Positions 43,333 to 52,904 of a stretch of DNA of 64,000 bases are shown here, piece after piece. Positions within the stretch are counted from its first letter, which is position 1. Each line of letters starts with the position of its first letter. A program made the position numbers and the translations under genes. Below the pieces are notes generated by a model. That model was not told the origin of the DNA. It was given only the letters and a program-made list of their open reading frames with translations, and ran no database searches. This DNA comes from Marinobacterium nitratireducens (GTDB lineage Bacteria > Pseudomonadota > Gammaproteobacteria > Pseudomonadales > Balneatricaceae): assembly GCF_014645375.1 (NCBI RefSeq), contig NZ_BMLT01000009.1:124001-188000 (forward strand), in the 5' to 3' direction.

Positions 43333-44043
43333 TCAGGGGCTCCAGTAAATGGTCAGTGGTCGTTGCAGGAACAGCCGGATGGGCATGGCGTCGATATCGT
43401 CACCGGCCAGAGCGCGCTGCAGTGTTTCGAGCTTGTCTTCGCCCTTGAGGTGAAGAATGCGCTCACGGCTCGCCAGCAGGCGCTGTGCGCTCAGCGTCAT
43501 GCGCTCGTGCGGCGCGCTGGTCGGGGTCAGGGCGCAGCAGGGCTGCGACGTCCCCAGTGCGCGTCCTAAGTCCTGCGCGCAGGGAAACAGCGATGCGGTA
43601 TGGCCGTCGTTGCCCATGCCAAGGATCACGACGTCGAGCTGCTCGGGCAGTGCGGCAAGCCGTCTTGCGCATGACGCTTCGGCCTCGCGGGCGCTGCCAG
43701 CCGGTTGCCAGAGTCCGATGAACCTCGCGCTTGCGGCCCGGTCCTGCAGCAGGTGCCGGCGTACCAGGCCTTCGTTGCTGTCGGGCGAGTCGGTGTCGAC
43801 CCAGCGGTCATCGGCCAGGGTGAGCGTTACCTGCTGCCAGGGCAGTGGCTGCTGACGCAGGCGCTCGAACAGCGGCAGCGGCGTGCGCCCGCCGGAGAGC
43901 GCCAGCGCCGCCTCGTTGCGCGCGTCAACGGCTGTGCGGATCAGCGATGCAAGGTGTTCAGCGAGGGCGTCGCACAGGCGGTCGGCGTTGTCGAAGCGCT
44001 GCAGCCGAACCTGCGCCGGCAGTACCAGTTCAGTCGTGCTCAT
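43333..44043 (-). CDS. pgl: 6-phosphogluconolactonase
   Basis: 236 residues of the DevB/NagB-like lactonase family. [32 protein letters not shown] and [17 protein letters not shown] are diagnostic. It hydrolyses 6-phosphogluconolactone made by Zwf. The ATG at 44043 lies 14 bases inside the zwf 3' end, giving coupled translation. An upstream in-frame start would only read zwf sequence in the wrong frame. Confidence 0.95.
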   Translation of the reverse strand: MSTTELVLPAQVRLQRFDNADRLCDALAEHLASLIRTAVDARNEAALALSGGRTPLPLFERLRQQPLPWQQVTLTLADDRWVDTDSPDSNEGLVRRHLLQDRAASARFIGLWQPAGSAREAEASCARRLAALPEQLDVVILGMGNDGHTASLFPCAQDLGRALGTSQPCCALTPTSAPHERMTLSAQRLLASRERILHLKGEDKLETLQRALAGDDIDAMPIRLFLQRPLTIYWSP

Positions 44044-45499
44044 GCCACGCCCTCCCGTCTGCGGCCAGCATGGCGTCCGACGCTTCCGGGCCCCAGCTGC
44101 CGGCGGCGTAGGGCAGAGGCTTGTCGCCGTCCTGCCAGTGCTCGAGGATCTGGTCGCACCACTTCCAGGCGTTCTCGATCTCGTCGCGGCGCACGAACAG
44201 GTACTGATTGCCCTTGATGACCTCCAGCAACAGTCGTTCGTAGGCATCCGGCACCCGGCTCATCTCGAACGCCTGGGAAAAGCTCAGTTGCAGCGGCGCG
44301 GCGCGCAGCTGCATGCCCTTGTCGAGCCCCTGGTCCTTGGTGATGATCTGCAGCGAGATCCCTTCGTCGGGCTGCAGCTTGATGGTGAGCTGGTTCTCGG
44401 CCAGCTTGCGCTGCTCCGGGTCGAAGATGTAGTGCGGCTGCTGGCGGAAATGTATGGTGATCTGCGACAGCTTTTCCGGCATGCGCTTGCCGGTGCGCAG
44501 GTAAAAGGGCACGCCGGCCCAGCGCCAGTTGCGGATTTCGGCCTTGATGGCCACGAACGACTCGGTGTTGCTGCTGGTGTTGGCGTCCGGTTCCTCGAGG
44601 TAGCCCGGCACCGTCTCGCCACCGATCTGGCCGGCGCTGTACTGACCGCGTATCAGGTGACTGGTGCGGATGTCGTCGGTAATCGGGCGCAGCGCCTTCA
44701 GTACCTTTACCTTCTCGTCGCGAATGGCGTCGGCGCTGAGATCCGAGGGCGGGTCCATCGCCACCAGGCAGAGCAGCTGCAGCAGGTGGTTCTGTACCAT
44801 GTCGCGCAGCTGGCCGTACTTGTCGAAGTAGTCCCAGCGCCCCTCGATGCCGACCTTTTCCGCCACCGTGATCTCGACGTGGGAGATGTGGTTCTGGTTC
44901 CACTGGTTGCCGAACAGGTTGTTGGCGAAACGCAGTGCAATCAGGTTCTGCACGGTTTCTTTGCCGAGGTAGTGGTCGATGCGGTAAATCTGCGCCTCGT
45001 CGTAATACTGGGCGACGGCGGCGTTGACCTCGTGGGACGATTCCAGGCTGTGGCCGATCGGTTTCTCGAGCACGACCCGGGTGTGCTCGTCGATGCAGCC
45101 CGCGGCATCGAGATGCGCGCTGATCATGCCGTAGATCGATGCCGCGGTGGAGTAATAGAAGATACGGGTGCTGCCCGGACGCTGGTCGAGCAGCGACCTG
45201 AGTGCGCGATAGTCTTCGGCGACGCCAAAGTCGATATCGAGAAACTGCAGTCTGCCGAGGAAACGCTGCAGGGCGGCGCTGTCGATCTCGGCCTCGGCCA
45301 CGAAGCGGCGCAGGTTGGCTTCGCTGCGGGTCAGGCTCTCGGTCGGCTCGGAATCGCGTGCAAGACCGATGATGCGGGTTTCCGGGCTCAGCAGGTTGGC
45401 GCGCTCGAGCTGATAGAGCGCCGGCAGCAGTTTGCGTTGGGTCAGATCACCCAGGGCGCCGAAAAACAGTATGTCGCAGGAAGTGTCAGCTATGGACAT
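44030..45499 (-). CDS. zwf: Glucose-6-phosphate 1-dehydrogenase
   Basis: 489 residues. The NADP-binding start is [20 protein letters not shown], in which Leu-Gly and Thr-Gln replace the usual Ser-Gly and Ala-Lys; the active-site motif [13 protein letters not shown] and the C-terminal [17 protein letters not shown] are standard. The ATG at 45499 was chosen; an upstream ATG at 45571 would add a hydrophilic 24-residue extension and overlap the operator region. First gene of the operon, divergent from hexR with two candidate HexR sites in between. Confidence 0.96.
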   Translation of the reverse strand: MSIADTSCDILFFGALGDLTQRKLLPALYQLERANLLSPETRIIGLARDSEPTESLTRSEANLRRFVAEAEIDSAALQRFLGRLQFLDIDFGVAEDYRALRSLLDQRPGSTRIFYYSTAASIYGMISAHLDAAGCIDEHTRVVLEKPIGHSLESSHEVNAAVAQYYDEAQIYRIDHYLGKETVQNLIALRFANNLFGNQWNQNHISHVEITVAEKVGIEGRWDYFDKYGQLRDMVQNHLLQLLCLVAMDPPSDLSADAIRDEKVKVLKALRPITDDIRTSHLIRGQYSAGQIGGETVPGYLEEPDANTSSNTESFVAIKAEIRNWRWAGVPFYLRTGKRMPEKLSQITIHFRQQPHYIFDPEQRKLAENQLTIKLQPDEGISLQIITKDQGLDKGMQLRAAPLQLSFSQAFEMSRVPDAYERLLLEVIKGNQYLFVRRDEIENAWKWCDQILEHWQDGDKPLPYAAGSWGPEASDAMLAADGRAWHEHD

Positions 45500-45581
45500 G
45501 GCGTGGGCCTGTTTTTTTTGGTTATTCAACGAATATGTGGCGATCTTATCGCTCAGTGTCGGCTTGGTCAATGCATAAGTT

Positions 45582-45594
45582 TGTAAAATTTACA
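45582..45594. promoter_or_regulatory. Candidate HexR operator 1 (zwf side)
   Basis: TGTAAAATTTACA, an inverted repeat of TGTAAA with one central base, 83 bases upstream of the zwf start. The half-site matches HexR operators (TGTA...TACA), although the spacing is two bases shorter than the usual 15-bp form. Confidence 0.55.
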
Positions 45595-45694
45595 TAAATT
45601 AAGAGGCGCCTCCGGGCTTGAGAGGCCTCCAGGCCCGCGGTGGCCGGGCTGGCAGCCCGGGCTTCGGAGCGCTATAGTGGCTGCAAAACTGAAA

Positions 45695-45709
45695 TGTAGA
45701 TAATTTACA
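45695..45709. promoter_or_regulatory. Candidate HexR operator 2 (hexR side)
   Basis: TGTAGATAATTTACA has TGTA and TACA half-sites separated by seven bases, the reported HexR spacing, and lies 19 bases upstream of the hexR start. It would block hexR transcription and permit autoregulation. Confidence 0.65.
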
Positions 45710-45727
45710 AATACAGATGCGGCAGCT

Positions 45728-46588
45728 ATGAACACTAACAGTGTTAATCTACTGGAGCAGATTCGCCAGCGCCTGGAGACTCTCAACAAGTCGGAGCGCA
45801 AGGTCGCGACAGTGATTTTGCGCGATCCCCAGTCGGCGACCCGACTCAGCATTACCGCGCTGGCCCAGGCGTCCGGTGTCAGCGAACCGACGGTGAACCG
45901 TTTCTGTCGCAGCTTCGACAACCGTGGCTATCCCGATTTCAAGATCCAGCTGGCGCAGAGCCTGGCCGGCGGCATGCCCTATGTTTCACGCAGCGTGGAA
46001 CAGGACGACAGTACCGAGGAATACACCGACAAGATTTTTTCCTCCACCATCGCGGAGCTGGATACCGCGCGCCAGAGCCTGCAGCCGGCGCTGATCTCGC
46101 GGGCCGTGGACTATCTCAGTCAGGCCAAGCAGGTTGCCTTCTTCGGTCTGGGCGGTTCCGGGCCGGTGGCGCAGGATGCGCAGCACAAGTTTTTCCGCCT
46201 CAACATTCCGGTCATGGCCTACGATGACGTGCTGATGCAGCGCATGGTCGCTGCCGGCGCCAATACCGGTGATGTGGTGGTGGTGATCTCCTATACCGGC
46301 CGTACCCGGGAGCTGGTGGATATCGCCCGGCTGGCGCGGGAAAGCGGCGCCACCGTCATCGGCCTTACCAGCGAGCGTTCGCCCCTGGCGGAAGAGTGCA
46401 CGCTGCTGCTGCCGGTGCCGATACAGGAAGATACCGACATCTACATGCCGATGACCTCGCGGATCATTCAGCTGACGCTGCTCGACGTACTCGCCACCGG
46501 GGTGACCCTGCGCCGCGGCGTCGACTTCCAGCGCTATTTGAAGAAGATCAAGGACAGCCTGATACCGACGCGCTACCCGCAGGAATAG
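45728..46588 (+). CDS. hexR: HexR, RpiR-family repressor of hexose catabolism
   Basis: 286 residues. An N-terminal RpiR helix-turn-helix (about 1-80, [20 protein letters not shown]) is followed by a SIS sugar-phosphate domain (about 120-260, [20 protein letters not shown] and [20 protein letters not shown]). HexR represses zwf-pgl-eda and related genes and is released by KDPG. Divergent from zwf, the classic arrangement. Confidence 0.96.
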   Translation: MNTNSVNLLEQIRQRLETLNKSERKVATVILRDPQSATRLSITALAQASGVSEPTVNRFCRSFDNRGYPDFKIQLAQSLAGGMPYVSRSVEQDDSTEEYTDKIFSSTIAELDTARQSLQPALISRAVDYLSQAKQVAFFGLGGSGPVAQDAQHKFFRLNIPVMAYDDVLMQRMVAAGANTGDVVVVISYTGRTRELVDIARLARESGATVIGLTSERSPLAEECTLLLPVPIQEDTDIYMPMTSRIIQLTLLDVLATGVTLRRGVDFQRYLKKIKDSLIPTRYPQE

Positions 46589-46601
46589 TCGTAGGAAGCG
46601 C

Positions 46602-46624
46602 GCCCGAACCGCGAACGGTCGGGC
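46602..46624 (+). terminator. Hairpin between hexR and the response regulator gene
   Basis: GCCCGAACC and GGTCGGGC pair around GCGAAC with one bulged base. It is moderately strong and lacks a U-tract; it may reduce read-through from hexR. Confidence 0.4.
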
Positions 46625-46657
46625 TCCATTGCCTCTTACCCGATACAAAAATAAGAG

Positions 46658-47395
46658 ATGAACACTCACAAGCCGATTTACGTCGTCGACGACGACGCCG
46701 AGATCCGTTCGCTGCTGCAGAGCTATCTCGAGCGCAACCAGTTCGAGGTGCGCACTGCGGAGGACGGCGAGCAGCTGCTGACGGCGCTTCGCGGGGGCGA
46801 CGCTGCGGCGCTGGTGGTGCTCGACGTTATGCTGCCGGGCGACGATGGCTTCGAAGTATGCCGCAAGCTCCGCACCTTCTCGCAGGTGCCGGTGATCATG
46901 CTGACCGCAAGCTCCGATGAGATGGACCGCATCGTCGGCCTCGAGATCGGCGCCGACGATTACCTGGCCAAGCCTTTCAACCCGCGCGAACTGTTGGCGC
47001 GCATCCGCGCCATCCTGCGTCGCAGCGATCAGCGCAGTGAGGCGGCCGCCCCGGGGGCGGGGCGCTACCAGCGTTTTGCCGGCTTCGAACTCGATGCGGC
47101 TCAGCGTCAGCTGGTCGACCCCCATGGTGTCCCGGTAACCCTGTCCGGCGCCGAGTACGAGTTGCTTCACCTGCTGGTGGATCACGCCGGCGAGGTGCTG
47201 AGCAGAGAGCGTATCGCCGAAGCGACGCGCGGCCGGGGCAATCTGCCGATGGACCGCTTTATCGACGTGCAGGTGAGTCGCCTGCGGCAACGCCTTGGAG
47301 ACGATGCCCGTTCACCGCAGCTGATCAAGACGGTGCGGGGGCAGGGATACGTGCTGGCGGCACCGGTCGAAACCGGCGCTGCCGGGCGGCACTGA
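46658..47395 (+). CDS. OmpR-family response regulator, GltR-like
   Basis: 245 residues: receiver with VVDDDAE, Asp in ALVVLDVMLPGDDG and Lys in LAKPF, then a winged-helix domain (LSGAEYELLHLLV; VSRLRQRLGDD; IKTVRGQGYVL). It is followed after 13 bases by a sensor kinase and is close to glucose-catabolism genes, as gltR/gtsS are in Pseudomonas, so it probably activates the glucose ABC transporter operon at 54.9 kb. Confidence 0.9.
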   Translation: MNTHKPIYVVDDDAEIRSLLQSYLERNQFEVRTAEDGEQLLTALRGGDAAALVVLDVMLPGDDGFEVCRKLRTFSQVPVIMLTASSDEMDRIVGLEIGADDYLAKPFNPRELLARIRAILRRSDQRSEAAAPGAGRYQRFAGFELDAAQRQLVDPHGVPVTLSGAEYELLHLLVDHAGEVLSRERIAEATRGRGNLPMDRFIDVQVSRLRQRLGDDARSPQLIKTVRGQGYVLAAPVETGAAGRH

Positions 47396-47408
47396 CGGGG
47401 TGCCGTCA

Positions 47409-48863
47409 ATGCAGGGGCTCTTTAGACGCCTGCAGCGCTGGCCACGCTCTGTCAGCGGCCGGATCCTGCTGGTGCTTGGGCTTGGCGTGCTGCTGGCGCA
47501 GATCGTTTCGAGCGCCATCTGGCTGGCGCAGTTCAGAGCCGACAACGAGCGCAATGTCCGCGAGATGTCGCGCCACATGGCGTACCGGGTGGCGTCGACG
47601 GTGCAGTTCTTTACCTCGTTGCCCACCGCATACCGTCACGTGGTGCTCGACCAGCTGCGCGATATGGGCGGAACGCGGTTTTTCGTGACCCTCAACCGCG
47701 AAGAGATCGGCATCAACGACCTGCCGGATTCGCCTCTCAAGCGCATCGTGGTGGCGCAGTTTCGCGAAGTGCTAAGACAGGAGCTGGGACTCGATCAGCG
47801 GGTGCGCATCGCCTTTTCCCGTCCGCTCGATCTGCATGTGATCCGTAACGATATTCTGCTGACGGACCTGCCCGATCGCTGGGGCAAGCAGGCTTTGCTG
47901 GTCGGAGACCGGCAGGCGCCGATCCTGGTGATCCAGATTCCAATCGGAGAGGCGCAGTGGCTGTATCTGGCGACCCTGATGCCGGATCCGGGCTTTCTCG
48001 AAACGGGCACACCGCTGTCGCCCGAGCGGCTGCTGTCGCTGCTGGTGTCGCTGGCGGTGATGATGCTGTTCGGCGTCTGGATCGTGCGTTCGCTGACCCG
48101 GCCGCTGCGCCGCCTTGCCGCAGCTGCCGAAAGCTTCGGTCACGGCCAGCCGCAGCCGCTGTCGGAGGCGGGCAGTCGCGAACTGGAGGCGACCGCCCGC
48201 GCCTTCAACGGCATGCAGTTGCGCATCCAGCGCTATCTGAATGACCGCGAGCGGCTGTTCGCGTCGATCTCCCACGATCTGAAAACCCCGATCACACGCC
48301 TGCGGCTGCGGGCCGAGATGCTCGAGAATGATGGCGAGCGCGAGGCATTCTGCCGCGACCTCGAGGATCTCGACATGCTGGTGAAGGGCGCGTTGCAGAG
48401 CGTCAAGGATACCGATATCCACGAAAACCGCGTCGAGGTGGACCTGCACCAATTGCTGTGTCATCTGCGCGACAGCGCGCGACTGGGCGGGCAGGCGGTG
48501 ACGCTGGAGGGCGAGCAGCGGGCGCCTTTCCTCGGCAAGCCTCTGGCGCTGCGACGCTGTCTTGGCAACCTGATCGACAACGCGCTGTTCTACGGTGGTG
48601 GCGCCGATGTGCGCATCGACGACAGCCCCGAGCGCCTCGAAATCCGGGTGCTCGACAGTGGCCCCGGCATACCCGAGGACAAGCTCGAACAAGCCTTCAC
48701 GCCCTATACCCGGCTGTCGACGCAGCATAGCGGCCAGGCCGGCATGGGACTCGGCCTCTCGATCGCGCGCAATATCGCCCGCGCCCATGGCGGCGAGCTT
48801 CAGCTGCGCAACCGGCCCGAAGGAGGGCTCGAAGCCTGCCTGACCCTGCCGCGACAGTCCTGA
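47409..48863 (+). CDS. Sensor histidine kinase, GtsS-like
   Basis: 484 residues. Helix at about 18-38, a periplasmic sensor of roughly 160 residues, a second helix near 205-225, HAMP, phospho-acceptor His in FASISHDLKTPITRLRLRAE, N box NLIDNALFYG and ATPase boxes DSGPGIP and GMGLGLSIARN. The ATG at 47409 has GACGGGG upstream; a GTG at 47400 is possible. Partner of the preceding GltR-like regulator. Confidence 0.9.
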   Translation: MQGLFRRLQRWPRSVSGRILLVLGLGVLLAQIVSSAIWLAQFRADNERNVREMSRHMAYRVASTVQFFTSLPTAYRHVVLDQLRDMGGTRFFVTLNREEIGINDLPDSPLKRIVVAQFREVLRQELGLDQRVRIAFSRPLDLHVIRNDILLTDLPDRWGKQALLVGDRQAPILVIQIPIGEAQWLYLATLMPDPGFLETGTPLSPERLLSLLVSLAVMMLFGVWIVRSLTRPLRRLAAAAESFGHGQPQPLSEAGSRELEATARAFNGMQLRIQRYLNDRERLFASISHDLKTPITRLRLRAEMLENDGEREAFCRDLEDLDMLVKGALQSVKDTDIHENRVEVDLHQLLCHLRDSARLGGQAVTLEGEQRAPFLGKPLALRRCLGNLIDNALFYGGGADVRIDDSPERLEIRVLDSGPGIPEDKLEQAFTPYTRLSTQHSGQAGMGLGLSIARNIARAHGGELQLRNRPEGGLEACLTLPRQS

Positions 48864-49165
48864 GCGGCACGGATCAGCTGGCAGCCCCCTCGCAGGCCCG
48901 GGTTGGCCCGCCGATCGAACCCAACCTCTTGGAGGAACCCGCTCCGTGGGAGGATCCACCCCAAATGTAGGAGCCCACTCCGTGGGCGAATCGGCCAGTA
49001 CCCGGGCCCCGCCGTTTGCCGTTGCGACGTACGTCCAGGCGCGGGACCGGCCTCCGACTTGCTCAGCGCTACCCGCTGAACCAAACTGAAGACTGACCGG
49101 ACGCACGCCTGATCCCGGGCTGGCAGCCATGCAACCCCTCAGCCGCTACAGGGTGCAGATGCATT
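48864..49165. other. Non-coding gap with REP-type repeats
   Basis: Holds a REP copy TGTAGGAGCCCACTCCGTGG at 48966-48993 and a degenerate copy just before it (GAGGAACCCGCTCCGTGGGA at about 48932). No gene seen. Confidence 0.6.
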
Positions 49166-49405
49166 ATGAACAACACGACCGTTTTCGATGAAACGATCCC
49201 TGCCGGCGATATGGCCAGTATCGAGAACATTCATTCGCAGGAGCTTTCGATCAGCCTGATCTGCAGTGACGGATGCCGGGTGGATATCGAGCTGGTACCT
49301 GGCCAGGTGCTGGAGTTTTCCGCCGGCGATGGCAACGCCAGGGTGGTGCTGCACCATGGTGATCCTTCCAAACTTCTGATTATCAAACCGGACTCCGCTT
49401 CCTGA
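49166..49405 (+). CDS. Small hypothetical protein
   Basis: 79 residues, soluble, acidic, with alternating hydrophobic positions suggesting a beta-rich fold (LSISLICSDGCRVDIELVPG, VLEFSAGDGNARVVLHHGD). Two cysteines lie four apart (CSDGC). The ribosome binding site is weak (GGGTGCAG). It ends 106 bases before psuG on the same strand and may be co-transcribed. No family recognised. Confidence 0.5.
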   Translation: MNNTTVFDETIPAGDMASIENIHSQELSISLICSDGCRVDIELVPGQVLEFSAGDGNARVVLHHGDPSKLLIIKPDSAS

Positions 49406-49511
49406 GGCGCAATATGTCCGGTCAGGCCCAGCATTCGCAGCCCGGGCTTCGGCACCTTGAATGCAGTCATGCCCGCCGGCCAGCGGTTTTCTGCCGGTAA
49501 GGAGCCTTAAG

Positions 49512-50429
49512 ATGGAATCGATGCTCGATATCGCACCGGACGTCGCAGCGGCGCTTGCGGCGGACCGGCCCGTGGTGGCGCTGGAGTCCACCATCATCGC
49601 CCATGGCATGCGGTATCCGCGCAATGTCGAGACGGCCATCGCTGTCGAGGACGCCGTGAGGGCCGAGGGCGCGGTGCCGGCAACCATCGCCATCCTCGAC
49701 GGGCGCCTGAAGGTCGGGCTCGAACGGGCGCAGATAGAACGTCTCGGCAATGAAGGGCGCCAGGTGGCGAAGGTCAGCCGTCGCGATATTCCCTTTATTG
49801 TCGCGGCCGGCGGAACCGGCGCCACGACTGTCGCGGCGACCATGATCCTGGCCGCGATGGCGGGCGTAAGGATCTTCGCCACCGGCGGTATCGGCGGCGT
49901 ACACCGGGGCGCCGCGCACAGCTTCGATATCTCCGCCGACCTGCAGGAGCTGGCGCAAACCAACGTCGCCGTGGTCTGCGCCGGCGCCAAGTCGATCCTG
50001 GATCTGGGACTGACGCTGGAATACCTCGAAACCCGGGGCGTACCGGTGGTGGGCTACCGCACCGACAGGTTGCCGGCGTTCTACACCCGGGAAAGCGGCT
50101 TCGGCGTCGACTATCGCCTCGATTCGCCCGAGCAGATCGCCGCGGCCCTGCGTTTCAAGTGGGCGCTGGATCTGGAGGGTGGGGTGGTGATCGCCAACCC
50201 GATCCCCGAAAGCCACGCCATGCCCACTGCGGTGATCGACGCCGCTATCGAGCACGCCCTGCAGGAAGCGGACGAGCAGGGCATTCACGGCAAGGCGACA
50301 ACGCCGTTTCTGCTGGCGCGCGTCGCCGAGCTGACCGGCGGCGACAGTCTGGAGGCCAATATCCGGCTGGTACTGAACAACGCCCGCCTGGCGGCGCAGA
50401 TTGCGGTGGCATATGGGAGTGTTGAGTGA
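49512..50429 (+). CDS. psuG: Pseudouridine-5'-phosphate glycosidase
   Basis: 305-residue PsuG, which splits pseudouridine 5'-phosphate into uracil and ribose-5-phosphate. VALESTIIAHGMRYPRNVET, AAGGTGATTVAATM, FATGGIGGVHRGA and CAGAKSILDLG are typical active-site segments with Mn-binding residues. The ATG at 49512 is behind AAGGAG; an upstream in-frame ATG is weaker. The kinase partner PsuK, usually adjacent, is absent, although PfkB-type kinases can fill that role. Confidence 0.95.
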   Translation: MESMLDIAPDVAAALAADRPVVALESTIIAHGMRYPRNVETAIAVEDAVRAEGAVPATIAILDGRLKVGLERAQIERLGNEGRQVAKVSRRDIPFIVAAGGTGATTVAATMILAAMAGVRIFATGGIGGVHRGAAHSFDISADLQELAQTNVAVVCAGAKSILDLGLTLEYLETRGVPVVGYRTDRLPAFYTRESGFGVDYRLDSPEQIAAALRFKWALDLEGGVVIANPIPESHAMPTAVIDAAIEHALQEADEQGIHGKATTPFLLARVAELTGGDSLEANIRLVLNNARLAAQIAVAYGSVE

Positions 50430-50754
50430 TGAGTGTTGAGTCAACAGGTCGTAAACGGTGGGCCCTGCGTTATGGATGATCGGGTTCCAGTTTCGCGACT
50501 TCTTCGCTTGCTGGTGTGTGAAGAAAATTATTTTGCCGTTATTTTCTGGAGTATCCGAGTTTGCGGTGTATTGGGATGGAGCTGTCTGCATCCAAAGCAG
50601 CGGTTCATGCCTGTGAGGGCTGAGCTTTAGATTAGTGTCATATACGAGCATTCCCCGTAGGAACGCGCGTGTCTTTTGCTTTATCTCTAATATTTTTAGG
50701 CTGTGCGAGTATGCATAGTAGAAAAATATTACACACTCACAAGGAGTTGGGTTG
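50430..50754. other. Transition gap where GC-rich sequence gives way to AT-rich sequence
   Basis: Starts with a short GAGTGTTGAGT repeat after psuG and becomes A/T-rich after about 50500. A 65-codon open frame within it lacks a ribosome binding site and protein-like composition and is not called. AAGGAG at 50741 belongs to the next gene. Confidence 0.5.
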
Positions 50755-51438
50755 ATGCTAAATACCTTATTAAATCAACTAGTAAAAAATGTTATGGCGC
50801 TCCCAGGTTGGATACCTCTCATTTTATTATTCTACGGGGCAGCAAATTATGTTGATATCCAGTTTTTAGAGGATGTGAACACCGAGAAGTTGGTTAAAAA
50901 TACCATTGCTATTCTTATGGCATTATTTTCTTATCAACTAGGAGATGCGATTGATAAGGCGTTTTATAAGAAATTTGAGAGAGATAGGATAGATGCAATT
51001 AAGTCTTTGGTTAGAGATGAGCTAAAGATAAAAGATGGTATATATCGAATTATGAAGGCTTTTGTTGATGCGCAAGATGAATACACTGGCAGCTGCATAC
51101 AGGTTTATAATGAAAGCGCAAAACTAATTCGCAGTCTTATATTAGTGTTTATTGTATTAGGTGTAATCGCGATATCTAAAAGCCAAATAATGCTTGGCTT
51201 CGGCTTGATGTTGTTTGGTGTTTTTTCCTTGTATATTGCCTTTTTTTTAAAGCTGAAGCACAAGATTAAGTTATATGGATTGGTTGGAAAAACTACAAAT
51301 TCTGAAAAATATAACTCTCAATTGCTCGAAGAGGGCATAAGGTTATTTTTTTGGGAAGGCAATCTAATTGGAAGTGCTATGGATAAGGCATCAACTAAAA
51401 ATTCAACTCGGACGCTTACTGGCGTGCCGGAAGATTGA
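50755..51438 (+). CDS. AT-rich membrane protein of unknown function, probably acquired
   Basis: 227 residues. Hydrophobic segments lie at about 15-30, 50-65, 125-142 and 148-168, with a charged helical region between (YKKFERDRIDAIKSLVRDEL). AAGGAG lies 8 bases before the ATG. The base composition and codon choice (AAA, TTA, ATA) differ sharply from every neighbour, which points to recent transfer. It lies alone between psuG and a REP-rich gap. It resembles small membrane effectors of some defence islands only in general layout; no function is claimed. Confidence 0.8.
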   Translation: MLNTLLNQLVKNVMALPGWIPLILLFYGAANYVDIQFLEDVNTEKLVKNTIAILMALFSYQLGDAIDKAFYKKFERDRIDAIKSLVRDELKIKDGIYRIMKAFVDAQDEYTGSCIQVYNESAKLIRSLILVFIVLGVIAISKSQIMLGFGLMLFGVFSLYIAFFLKLKHKIKLYGLVGKTTNSEKYNSQLLEEGIRLFFWEGNLIGSAMDKASTKNSTRTLTGVPED

Positions 51439-51874
51439 AAAGAGGCTGCTTCTGATGGTCAATGGGAAATCCGGGGACGGTATACCAATTTACTGCTCAT
51501 CGATTTCGGCCTGCCGTAAGCTGACATCGAGTTTGAACGGTGCAGTTCGCTCTGCTCAGTGTCCCCTATGTCTGAATACGGCACCCCGGTCCTGAATCCG
51601 GATTTTCGCGGCGGGGCGTTGCTCCTACGCGATACCGGAATTCAACGCTGCGCGTAGGAGCTCGCTCCGCGAGCGAATGCTTGTATCTATGGTGAAACCA
51701 CCAGGGGTTCGTCACACGGAGCGGTTGCCTGCGAAGGGGCCTGGTGTCTCCGGTTACCAGTGGGAGACGCACCGCGCGACAAGGTTTCTGGCCGCAAGCG
51801 AATGGAAGAAAACAAAGCGGACCTATAAGGGTTTTATGGCCCGTTATCCGGTTGAGCTGTTATATGCCGTTCGT
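51439..51874. repeat. Gap with an inverted REP pair (about 51602-51681)
   Basis: TTTTCGCGGCGGGGCGTTGC at 51602 and CGTAGGAGCTCGCTCCGCGA at 51652 form an opposed pair of the GTAGGAGC family. The rest of the 436 bases shows no gene. Confidence 0.65.
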
Positions 51875-52465
51875 TCAGCGGCCGCGCTCGACAATGCCGA
51901 TTCTGTCGTCCCTATCGGCTCGCAGTGACATTGTCAGTGCGGATGCTTCCTCTTCCGGTATTGAGTTCAGGTACCACAACGGCTTCAGCAGCGCTTCGAC
52001 CTCTGCGCGCTTGTAGCCTTTTCGCGCCGGCACCCGCACAAGCGGCAGCGCTACCTGAGAGCAGATTCGTTCCAGCAGCTCGTCGCGCTGCTGTCGTTTG
52101 CTTTTCTGATGGCTGCTGTCATCCAACTCGATAACGCAAAGCGGCGCCAGGTCGCAGCTGTCGCAGATCACGAAATCGAAGTGCTTGGCACTGATGCGGT
52201 TGAAGGCTATTTGCCACAGCCGGCGGTCGCGGCTGGGCTGGGGCTCGATCAGGTCGGCGACGCGGACCTTGCCGAAGAGGCGATAGCGATCGTCGAGGAC
52301 CATATCGAGCACGCCGGCGAAGGAACGTTCGGCCGGGGTAAATAGCGCGGGCTTGCGCCGATAGGCCGGCTTGGAGGCAGCGTCCGAATCGTTGCCGTTG
52401 AGGTGTTTTTTCAGCAACAGCAGAACAACGATTACTGCGATCGCAATCAGCAGGAAAGCATCCAT
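51875..52465 (-). CDS. DUF2726-domain protein with N-terminal membrane anchor
   Basis: 196 residues. A single N-terminal helix (about 3-19) is followed by a DUF2726 domain, related to restriction-endonuclease-like folds: KPALFTPAERSFAGVLDMVL, KHFDFVICDSCDLAPLCVIE, LDDSSHQ and VPARKGY. FDFV...CVIELDD resembles the D-x(n)-ExD core of PD-(D/E)xK enzymes. Widely conserved in gammaproteobacteria, role unknown. Confidence 0.85.
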   Translation of the reverse strand: MDAFLLIAIAVIVVLLLLKKHLNGNDSDAASKPAYRRKPALFTPAERSFAGVLDMVLDDRYRLFGKVRVADLIEPQPSRDRRLWQIAFNRISAKHFDFVICDSCDLAPLCVIELDDSSHQKSKRQQRDELLERICSQVALPLVRVPARKGYKRAEVEALLKPLWYLNSIPEEEASALTMSLRADRDDRIGIVERGR

Positions 52466-52904
52466 GGTCGATCCCTCGAATCGCCGATTTCTCTGGCATT
52501 AGGGCGTCCACTGCCTGAATGACGCGGACAACGCAGTCTGCACCTGGCCATTTTAAAAGGCAATATGTCAGCAACCTGATGTTAGAGCGCTGCTGTTCGC
52601 TTGCAATTGCTCCTGCATTGCAGGGCTTACCGCCATCCATGGCGGTTGCTTCGCTCGGTTCAACCTGGGGCTCAGAGCACCTTTCGCCTGTTGGGGCAGG
52701 TGCCTGCACGGTTTCCAGTGGCGAATTACGCCAAGCTGTCCCACGCTTAGGAAGTCATGGAAGGGGGCGTTCGTGCAGGGAGTCGCCATTCAATACATCT
52801 GGTAGCCCAAAACACCTTACAGGGCGTATGAGCCGCTTTATTTCCTGGTGTTGTATCGGAAAAACAGTTGGCAGCCCGGGTCCTGTCTCATGAAGGAGAT
52901 TGCC
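52466..52904. other. Non-coding gap with a dispersed palindromic element
   Basis: Contains the second copy of the 50-bp element (52607-52656). No gene was seen. The ribosome binding site AAGGAG at 52893 belongs to the CHRD gene. Confidence 0.5.
52607..52656 (-). repeat. Dispersed 50-bp palindromic element, copy 2
   Basis: On the minus strand it reads GAGCGAAGCAACCGCCATGG and onward, the same length as copy 1 at 28081-28130, with differences mainly in the middle (AAGCCCTGCAAT versus AAGATCGGTCC). Confidence 0.65.

Noticed and set aside
50433-50630. Small plus-strand frame of 65 codons
   Set aside because: No ribosome binding site, unlikely composition, and overlap with the GC/AT transition. 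No homology recognised.
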